Positions 9,301 to 16,160 of a stretch of 18,926 nt of DNA are shown here, in pieces. The translations under genes were made by a program, and so were the position numbers. Below the pieces are notes generated by a model. That model saw only the letters and a list, made by a program, of their open reading frames with translations. It ran no database searches and was not told where the DNA came from. The stretch spans positions 1-18,926 of the forward strand of contig JAJJLU010000782.1 of assembly GCA_023807065.1 (NCBI GenBank). The letters run 5' to 3'. The stretch is from Isotricha intestinalis (Eukaryota > Ciliophora > Litostomatea > Vestibuliferida > Isotrichidae). The number at the start of each line of letters is the position of its first letter. The first letter of the stretch is position 1.

Positions 9301-9428
9301 ATTTATTTATTAGAAAAGATTTATTAACTATCACTCAAGTTGAAATCCTTTTCGCTGTTAAAGAAGTTATTGGTGAACTTTTTAATTTAAATATTGACCA
9401 ATTTATTAATGTGGAAATTAAAAATTAA
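6302..9428 (+). CDS. RasGAP-like plus VPS9-like GTPase regulator, spliced
   Basis: The coding region is join(6302..6398, 6430..9428), giving 1031 residues. Exon 1 supplies 32 codons plus one base. Residues about 335-435 match the C-terminal half of a RasGAP domain, including LVKYILKMLQESVKEKFP and a following FFFELLLFKLNTFPYF in place of LRfinPAi; the pattern is closest to IQGAP or GAPVD1. The N-terminal RasGAP half would lie around 110-190 with a charged insertion, and I cannot locate a convincing arginine finger. The last about 100 residues (EPNQKMKYLEEAYDIVKNVY, then FDIQTIILLWKYF and ITQVEILFAVKEVI) resemble a VPS9 Rab5-GEF domain. RasGAP plus VPS9 is the architecture of Gapex-5/GAPVD1, which couples Ras and Rab5 control on endosomes. 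Residues 104-124 are a low-complexity ENKE/DNKE repeat. Alternative: a divergent protein with only one of the two domains. Confidence 0.6.
6399..6429 (+). other. 31-nt spliceosomal intron
   Basis: The segment begins GTAAAAT and ends TATTTATAG. Its length is 3n+1 and retention puts TAA in frame. Splicing joins ATG-initiated exon 1 at 6302 to the long frame upstream of the internal ATG at 6504 and adds 57 residues (about helical, Lys/Glu-rich). The continuous open frame on both sides and the shared ends with the intron at 1824-1852 support it. Confidence 0.85.
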
Positions 9429-11103
9429 GTTTGAATTGTTTTTAATATTTTGATGTTTTTATAAACAAATTTTTTTGGTTTTCTTTTTTTGTTTTATTTT
9501 TTTTTGCAATTTTAAAAATATTTTTTCTTCTTTATTTAATTTAAGTTCATAGAATATATTAAAATAAATATTTTGATTGATTTAAAATCGCTTATTTATT
9601 TTTTTATTAATCTTTTTCTGTTTATAATTTTTTTAATAAAATATTTAATAATTATTTATTGTTTGTTCTAATATTAATTAATAAATCAATAATTGATAAT
9701 TTTAACTTCCTATTTGCTTTAAAAGATAAAGATAAAGAATAAGATAAAATTATAAAATCCAAAAATAAAGAAAAAAATGATTTATCAATATTATTACTTT
9801 CATAATTATAATATTCAATATCATAATTATTTCATTCAATTATTTTAGTATTTTTCATTTTTTTATCGTATTTAATATCCATAAAGTATAATTATAAAAT
9901 TTATTTTTTAATTCATAATAACTTAAATCTTCTTTTTTATTTTTTTCTTTTTAAAAACAATATGAAAACATAAATTTTTTCCTTATAAAGTATGAATAAA
10001 AATAAAATAAAAAATAATTTTCATTAGGATTTTTTTCACTAAAAGATTTTTATATTAACTAAATCCATTGTCTTATATATTTATTTTTTCCTAGAAAAAC
10101 TCTAAATAATATTATCATAATCAATAATTTGACTTTCTAAATGTTTAGAAAGGAGAAAGTTAACAATAATAAATATGATAGGATTAACAACAATCATTCA
10201 ACTAATACTTTAACAATCAATATTTTTTATTATTGCCATTGTGAGGTGTTCAAGGGGAAGAGAATTAACTAAATTTATGATTTCAAATAATTTCTTAAAT
10301 GCATTATTATATATTTTATTGTTTTTATGTATTTAAATTCTATTTCTTCATTTGCTGTTCATATTTTTTCACTTTTATTAAATCAACATGAAGTATAAGT
10401 ATTATTTGACAATTCTATTAAATTATCTGAATATGAAGATGTTCAATAACTTTATTCATTGGTTTGTATGAATTTATTCTTGTTTCCCATATTTTAAATA
10501 ATGTATCTTTGAAAAAGAAAAAATATATCTTTTTTAATTTATTTTAATAATATTATCCTATCTAAATGGATGAATATTTCATTTGAAGTTTATATTTTTT
10601 TAATTTTTATGTTATTATAAATGTTAATCTCTTTCTTATAATATCAATAAATAAAATATTCAGTTTGTGAAAATAATTTGATATTTTCATTTTTAATATA
10701 TATATATGATTTTATTTGATTTGTAAATGATTTTTAATTATTGAATAAAAAATATAAATTATTAAATTATATTTATCCATTCTTGATTTTTCCTTTAATA
10801 TTTTTAAATTCATTTTATCTATATAGAAATTCGAGTTTATATAAATTTTTTATTCTTTTTAAAATAATGCTTTATTATTAAAGATATATCTTCATTTTTT
10901 TATTTAAATATATTTATATTATCTTAATTTTTCCATTTTAATTAATATACTTTTAGAATATATTAATAATTATTTTTTATTTGAATTATTTGTTCCTTAC
11001 TATTTTTTGATATAAAAAAATATTACATTATTGTTTTAGAAAGATTTTTTTTAATTAAAAAAGTTCAAATTATTTAAACTATTTGAATTTTTTAAAAATA
11101 TTA
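9429..11103. other. Long region without an intact gene
   Basis: This 1.67-kb stretch between two converging genes is the largest gap in the window and has no long ORF. Its middle (about 10080-10490) is less AT-rich than the flanks and reads as broken protein-like pieces on the minus strand, described separately as a RhoGAP-like relic. The outer parts (9429-9650 and 10620-11103) look like plain AT-rich spacer. Confidence 0.55.
9650..10600 (-). pseudogene. Possible decayed RhoGAP-like gene
   Basis: On the minus strand several frames give protein-like pieces interrupted by stops and shifts. The core lies at 10081-10305. One frame reads FKKLFEIINLVNSLPLEHLT, followed after two stops by MIVVNPIIFIIVNFLLSKHL. 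This resembles the end of a RhoGAP domain, where LPxxnxxtLxxL is followed by NkMtxxNLAxvfxPNLL; the Met, Asn, Ile, Asn and Leu positions agree. Further pieces are WETRINSYKPMNKVIEHL (about 10445-10500) and EDLSYYELKNKFYNYTLW (about 9880-9935). I could not find the catalytic arginine region. At this base composition, short open stretches are common, so only the RhoGAP core is worth weight. Confidence 0.35.
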
Positions 11104-12522
11104 TTAAATTAATCCTTGAAACATAGATTTTAAATTATTTAACAAACCAGGATTTTCAGAAGCTTTAAACCTGTTGATAATATCTCCAATATTTTCTAAA
11201 TCAACTTCAATTTTCCAAGATTGAATATCTAAATTTTTTAAGAACCTATCATTCATAATTTTTTCTTCTTCTTCTTTTTCATTAATATCATTAATGATTT
11301 TTAAACTAGGTAAATAAGAATCATAATGGAATTTTAATTGAACCATAATTTCTGCAAAATTTTTTTTATTTTCTTCTTCAACAGCAGCTTGAGTATTATT
11401 TAAATTATTATCATACCATTTGAAAAAATCAAATAAACAAATAGTAATATCCTTTTCGCAATTTTCAAATAATTTAATCATTTGATTTTTTTGAGTTTCT
11501 AAATCTTCAACAATAGCTTCTTCATCAAATAATTGTTGATAACCATCATATTCAACTCCATTATTTATAATATCTTTTTCTTTATAATCTTCTATTGGTC
11601 CTCTTAATTTTTCTATTTTTTTACATATTTTTAATAATTCTTTTGATATTCCATATGTTGTTATATCTCTATTTTTCATTACACTTTCTAAACTTTTATT
11701 ATCTTTTGATATAAAATCTTTATTTTCAGAATTATTATAAAATAAAAATTTAGAACAATTTGCAATATTTCCTTTTTTTACTTGTTCATTATAACTTTTA
11801 CAATGTTTTAATAAATCATTTTTAGATATTATTTTTCCATTAATATGAGAATATAAAGCTTTTATTCCAATAACCCATAAATCAAATTCTTTTTCATTTT
11901 TACAAGTTAAATCTAAAGTAGAATAATCATTATCTTTATTATAATAATAAATACTAAAAGAAAATTCTTCAAGAGCTTTAACCGGAAAATTAATAAAATT
12001 TTCACTAACTTGACCAATAGTAATATCTTTAATAGATTGAATTAAAATACTTGCTTCATCAATAGTTTTACTTTTAGTATACCATAATATTCTTTTTAAA
12101 TCATTACTTAATTGAAATAATCTTAAATGTGTTAAACCTTTTTTTGTATGTTTTAATAAATTTGATCCTATACACATAAATTTTATTGCTACTTGACTTT
12201 CTATATGTCTTAAAGGCTCTATTTCAACAAATAATTTTCTTCTTCCATCAAAAAGTAAATTTGATATTTTATTTGTTTGCTTTTTTCTTATGTAAAATAC
12301 TGATTTATTTTTAAATTCATTTAATAGATTTATATCTATTACTTTTCCTGATAAATCTAAAATTTCAAATTCTGTGTCACATAAACTCTCACATGAACAC
12401 ATAAACATAAATTTTATGTCTTCTAATGACATATCTTTTGGATTCCAGGATACTTGACTTTCTTTGTCTTCAAATATTAAGGTTACTGTTATTTTTTCTT
12501 CTTGGGAATAATCTATTAACAT
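11104..12522 (-). CDS. PH-domain protein with N-terminal beta-grasp-like region
   Basis: This 472-residue protein has a PH domain at about residues 110-229. It shows the lipase-C-type pattern: LRLFQLSNDLKRILWYTKS, then SIKDITIGQ, FSFSIYYYN, LDLTCKNEKEFDLWVIGI, with the conserved C-terminal-helix Trp at about 216. Such domains bind phosphoinositides or partner proteins at membranes. Residues about 10-80 (ITVTLIFEDK ... SVFYIRKK) look like a ubiquitin- or Ras-binding-type beta-grasp fold, a weaker inference. Residues 290-470 are mostly helical and acidic with no domain I recognise. The start lies 98 bp from the divergent LRR gene. A membrane-linked signalling role is inferred from the PH domain and from neighbours that are GTPase regulators. 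Confidence 0.8.
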   Translation of the reverse strand: MLIDYSQEEKITVTLIFEDKESQVSWNPKDMSLEDIKFMFMCSCESLCDTEFEILDLSGKVIDINLLNEFKNKSVFYIRKKQTNKISNLLFDGRRKLFVEIEPLRHIESQVAIKFMCIGSNLLKHTKKGLTHLRLFQLSNDLKRILWYTKSKTIDEASILIQSIKDITIGQVSENFINFPVKALEEFSFSIYYYNKDNDYSTLDLTCKNEKEFDLWVIGIKALYSHINGKIISKNDLLKHCKSYNEQVKKGNIANCSKFLFYNNSENKDFISKDNKSLESVMKNRDITTYGISKELLKICKKIEKLRGPIEDYKEKDIINNGVEYDGYQQLFDEEAIVEDLETQKNQMIKLFENCEKDITICLFDFFKWYDNNLNNTQAAVEEENKKNFAEIMVQLKFHYDSYLPSLKIINDINEKEEEEKIMNDRFLKNLDIQSWKIEVDLENIGDIINRFKASENPGLLNNLKSMFQGLI

Positions 12523-12620
12523 TTTTTTTTTTAAAAAAATATTTTATTTTTTTTTTTCATTTATTTTTTTTATTTATAACTTATTTTAATTATATTACTC
12601 AAAATAAATAATAAAATATA
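12523..12620. promoter_or_regulatory. Short bidirectional promoter region
   Basis: The PH-domain gene (-) and the LRR gene (+) diverge from this 98-bp AT-rich interval, much like the 105-bp interval at 1986-2090. It is dominated by T-runs on the plus strand near the PH start. No specific motif is recognised. Confidence 0.4.
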
Positions 12621-14597
12621 ATGAATAGGAAGAATTTAAACAATAAAGAAGAAATTGAAGATGATAAAAGTGAAAATGTCCAAACTAGATTTTTTGATAA
12701 AACAGAAGATAAAACGTTTATAAAAAATACAAAAGCTCTTCAAAATTTAATTCAATTTTTAAATATAAAAGAGCAACTTCAATTTATGTTAATAAATAAA
12801 CAAATAAAAAGAATAATAAGCAATTCTCAAATATATAAAAAATATATTGAATTAAGAAAAGAATTTTGTAATATTAATAAAAAACATTTAGCAAGTAAAA
12901 ATAGGAAAACACAAAAAAAGAAATCTCCTGTTAAATATGGTATTTCTTATTATATATTAAAAAATCATAAAAATAAAAAAAATGATTTAAAAAATTCATT
13001 TGAAAAAATTTCCAATTCAATTGATTTTAATAAAATTATTATAGAAGATTTAATTAATAATAATGGAGAAAAAATAAATGAATATGCTAAAAAATATAAT
13101 TTAAATTCTTATGAAAAAAATTCAATTTTTTCAGGTTTAATTGAAGCTAAATTAAATTTAAGAGAAGAAGAAGAAGAAGATCAATTTAAAAATTGTTTAG
13201 TTTATAATAATAATATTCAAGATTGTATTTTTAATATTTCTTCTAGTTTAACTTATAATAAAAGTGATTTTAAATATATTGATTTATCAAATAATAATTT
13301 TGATTTTAATCATATAAAAATTATTTCTCAAATTATAAATTTAAATTCAGAGAGTTTAGAAAGATTAAATTTAAGTAATAATAAATTAGATGATCAATGC
13401 GTTAAAATATTATTTAATATTTTATTAAATTGTTCAAATTTAAAATATTTAAATTTATCTAGAAATAAAATATCAAATAAAGGATTAGATTATACAGAAG
13501 ATTTTTTTTCAAATAATTCTTCTTTAGAAAATTTAAATATATCAAATAATTTATTAGGAGAAGAAGGTTTATCATATTTTCTTTTATTAATAGAAAAAAA
13601 GAAGAATATTAAAAAATTAGATATATCATATAATGGAATTGAAAAACATGGAATTTCATCAATTTGTGATTACATTAAATTAAATAATAATTTACATTAT
13701 CTTTCAATTGGTGGAAATTATATTTGTGATGAAGGAGTTAAAATTTTAATTGATTTTTTAATTAATAATGAATCACAAATTAATTATTTATCTCTTGAAA
13801 ATAATAATATTTCACAAGAAAAAGCAGAAGATATATCAAATTTAATTTCTAAATATCATTCTTTAAATTCTTTAAATTTAAAAAGTAATAATTTAGGTAA
13901 TGAAGGTGTTGAAATAATTTTCAGTAATCCTGATTTTAAATTAAGTGAAATTGATATTTCAAATAATAATTTAACTTCATTTGAAAATATTTATAATTTA
14001 ATTAATAATAATAATACAATTAAACATTTAAAATTAGATTATAATAAGTTTGAGATAAATTCTTTTCCTTTATTAAAGAATATTTTATTAAATGAAAAAA
14101 ATAATTTAATTACTCTTTCATTAAATAAATGTCAAATATATGATAATATATATTTAATTTTTGAAGGATTACAAGAAAATAAAACTTTAATAAACTTAAA
14201 TTTAAGTAGAAATAGAATCGGTTTATATAATAAAGAATTTGAAACAATTATTCCTTGTTTAAAAAACAATAAAACTTTAAAAAGATTAAATTTAGATTCA
14301 AATAGATTAAATGATGATTCTTTAAAAATTATATTAAATGCAATTAATGAAAATGAATCTTTGAATAATTTAAGTTTAAATAATAATGATTTTTCAAAGG
14401 AATTAATATATAAATTTTTAAATGAAATAAAAGATAAAAAAATTCAAAGATGCGAATTTCTAAATTGTGGAATTTCAGATGAAGAGATAAGAAAAATAAA
14501 TAAAGAATTTATGTTAGATAATCTTAAATATTTATATATTGAAGGAGAAGAACAAGATGAAGAAAATCAATATGATGAAGAAAAAAATGAAGAGTAA
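12621..14597 (+). CDS. F-box-like, leucine-rich-repeat protein (RNI/NLRC3-type repeats)
   Basis: This 658-residue protein has about 15 leucine-rich repeats from residue 217 to 630, with cores such as LNLSNNKLDD, LNLSRNKISN, LDISYNGIEK and LNLDSNRLND. The spacing of about 28 residues and the helix between cores fit the ribonuclease-inhibitor class, which forms a curved protein-binding solenoid. Residues about 39-80 (LQNLIQFLNIKEQLQFMLIN, then KQIKRIISNSQIYKKYI) resemble an F-box, which would recruit an SCF ubiquitin ligase, but it lacks the usual leading LP. The C-terminus is strongly acidic (EEQDEENQYDEEKNEE). If the F-box is real, the LRRs would choose substrates. Otherwise it is a generic LRR scaffold of the kind common in ciliates. 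Confidence 0.85.
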   Translation: MNRKNLNNKEEIEDDKSENVQTRFFDKTEDKTFIKNTKALQNLIQFLNIKEQLQFMLINKQIKRIISNSQIYKKYIELRKEFCNINKKHLASKNRKTQKKKSPVKYGISYYILKNHKNKKNDLKNSFEKISNSIDFNKIIIEDLINNNGEKINEYAKKYNLNSYEKNSIFSGLIEAKLNLREEEEEDQFKNCLVYNNNIQDCIFNISSSLTYNKSDFKYIDLSNNNFDFNHIKIISQIINLNSESLERLNLSNNKLDDQCVKILFNILLNCSNLKYLNLSRNKISNKGLDYTEDFFSNNSSLENLNISNNLLGEEGLSYFLLLIEKKKNIKKLDISYNGIEKHGISSICDYIKLNNNLHYLSIGGNYICDEGVKILIDFLINNESQINYLSLENNNISQEKAEDISNLISKYHSLNSLNLKSNNLGNEGVEIIFSNPDFKLSEIDISNNNLTSFENIYNLINNNNTIKHLKLDYNKFEINSFPLLKNILLNEKNNLITLSLNKCQIYDNIYLIFEGLQENKTLINLNLSRNRIGLYNKEFETIIPCLKNNKTLKRLNLDSNRLNDDSLKIILNAINENESLNNLSLNNNDFSKELIYKFLNEIKDKKIQRCEFLNCGISDEEIRKINKEFMLDNLKYLYIEGEEQDEENQYDEEKNEE

Positions 14598-14936
14598 TAT
14601 AAAATAAAAAAATAATTTTAAACATTTTATTAAAAAACATTTAATTTTTATCAAAATAAATGTAATTAATAGTAAAATAAAATATATAAAATCAGAAAAA
14701 AATGCAAATATATTTATAATATTAAAACTTTATCATTTAATTTAGATATAGGAAATAAATCTATATTAAAAAAAATTATTCATTATTATTATAAATCCAA
14801 ACTTTAGTTTTGAATTTTAAGAAAAATATAAATTGAAAATTAAAATTAAAATTAAATTAATTTGTAAAAAAATAAATTTTTTAAATAAGAAATAATTATT
14901 CAGAATAAATTTTCTTTTTTTTATATATAATTAATG
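14598..14936. other. Convergent intergenic region, no gene seen
   Basis: This 339-bp interval lies between the stop codons of the LRR gene (+) and the tetra-ubiquitin-like gene (-). It is AT-rich throughout and has short ATTAAA repeats around 14840-14860. It should contain both 3' UTRs. I see nothing else. Confidence 0.5.
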
Positions 14937-15852
14937 TTAACCACCTAACATACGTTTTATTATTATAATTCTCTCATTGTTCTCAACATTTAACTGATAA
15001 AAAGTGTTTTTAGAATTTATCCTTTTTCCTTTAATCACACATTCAATAAGAGAATATTTAACATTAAAAAAACAGAAATATTTTTTAAAAATTCAAGAAT
15101 TGTTTCTTCTAAATCAACTTTAGCAAACATTTTATTTATTTTATAAATAAGAATACATCCATTATTCCTTTACTTTTAATTAATTGAAGTATATCTCCAT
15201 CTTTAATTTTATATTGAATAAGTAATTTTCTTATATTTAATATTTCTCCATTAAAACTCAATCTAAAATCAAAGTTTTTATTCAATTGAGATTGAATTTC
15301 ATAAACACTTAAAAATGGATTTACTATATATGTTTCAATATTATTTCCATCATTAATTTTAATTGATATATTTTCTTTTCCTTCTAATAAATTAAGTGTA
15401 AAAGTTAAATTAAAAAAATCAAAATCTTCAATTAAAGTTTCATCATTTATAATTTTATTAGAATTTAATATTTCCATTTTTTCAATAGGAATATTTTCAG
15501 TTTCAAATATTTTTTTTTTTATGCTTTCTATTGAATCAGAAGCTTTAAAATAATATAAAAAACCAATTTTTTCTCCTTTAATGAAAATAAATGTTTTTAA
15601 TTGATTTATATTTTTAAAATCAATCATTGATCTTTTTTCAACATTGAAGTCATCAGTTGCTATTATATTATAATCAGAAAATTTTTTATCATCTGAAAGT
15701 TCTATTCCTTTAAAATATAATTTTTGACAATATTCTGCTATTCCACGTTCTTTTTTTATTCTTTTTTTTAATTCTTTTATTTTTTTTTTAGGCTCACATT
15801 CTAAAGTAAATATACTGTCTTCATATTCTTTTATATCTATATACATTGTCAT
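14937..15852 (-). CDS. Protein of four ubiquitin-like domains ending in Gly-Gly, two frame breaks
   Basis: The first 238 codons (15852-15136) encode three tandem ubiquitin-like domains: about residues 3-73, 85-155 and 160-226. Domain 1 is the closest to ubiquitin (FTLECEPKKKIKELKKRIK, LYFKGIELSDDKKFSDYNI). A fourth domain starts at MDVFLFIK, just before the TAA at 15136-15138. It continues in the -1 frame (NKMFAKVDLEETILEFLKK), then changes frame once more near 15081-15086 to reach VIKGKRINSKNTF and the ending IIIIKRMLGG followed by TAA. With both frames joined the length is about 305 residues, close to four times 76. Linkers between domains lack Gly-Gly, so this is not a polyubiquitin precursor. 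The bare terminal Gly-Gly resembles conjugated modifiers with several UBLs, such as ISG15 or FAT10. Frame breaks may be recoding, decay or sequence error. If they are real stops, the product is a three-UBL protein without a conjugation tail. Confidence 0.75.
15081..15086 (-). other. Frame break 2 in the ubiquitin-like gene
   Basis: The minus strand has an A6 run in TTA AAA AAT. In the frame entered after break 1 a TGA follows 15 codons downstream, while the -1 frame stays open to the Gly-Gly end. The heptamer A AAA AAT has the X XXY YYZ form of known -1 slippery sites. A missing base in the A-run is equally possible. The exact shift point could lie anywhere in the region open in both frames. 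Confidence 0.65.
15136..15142 (-). other. Frame break 1 in the ubiquitin-like gene
   Basis: On the minus strand the frame reads ATA AAA TAA. A -1 slip of the lysine codon (A-AAA repairs perfectly), one extra A in this A4 run, or a +2 shift at the stop leads into the frame that completes beta-strands 1-2 of the fourth UBL. No GT-AG intron with suitable ends spans it. Confidence 0.7.
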
Positions 15853-16160
15853 TATTATTCTCTTTTCTTATTTTTCACTTAAATAAAAAATATGGAAATA
15901 AACTATTTTTAAATTTTATCAAGATAATTATTATTATCTTAATTTGAGAAATAAAAAAATTAAATCTGAAAAATACTCAAAAGCTTGTTTTTTAAATATA
16001 GAATTTTAATGTTATGTCTCTATATTTAAATTTATATATTTTGTCTTTGTAACTTTCTAAATAAAAAAATATTTGAATAAATTAATAATAATTGTTAAAA
16101 TTTAAAAAGTTCTTACAATAAAAAAGGAATATATAATTATTTAATAAAAAATTTAAAATT
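15853..16160. other. Intergenic region, no gene seen
   Basis: This 308-bp interval separates the 3' end of the IQ/Sfi1-like gene from the start of the ubiquitin-like gene, both on the minus strand. It must hold the promoter of the latter. A perfect 12-bp inverted repeat (TTTAAATATAGA at 15991-16002 and its complement at 16019-16030) with a 16-nt loop is present, but such repeats are expected by chance at this base composition. Confidence 0.5.

Noticed and set aside
10230..10270. GC-richer patch with GGTGTTCAAGGGG resembling a tRNA T-arm.
   Set aside because: No acceptor stem or anticodon arm pairs around it; the patch is explained better as decayed coding sequence.
10141..10320. Plus-strand open stretches that look like ARM-type helices.
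   Set aside because: They are the antisense of the minus-strand pieces that match RhoGAP better, and they also contain stops.
9429..11103. Reading TAA as glutamine gives longer protein-like stretches in this gap.
   Set aside because: TAA is the commonest stop-type triplet at this base composition, and nearly every intact gene here ends in TAA, including one directly after Gly-Gly. Long genes use CAA for Gln and contain no internal TAA, so reassignment does not fit.
15991..16030. Perfect 12-bp inverted repeat with a 16-nt loop upstream of the UBL gene.
   Set aside because: In sequence this AT-rich several such repeats are expected by chance per 19 kb, and no other signal accompanies it.
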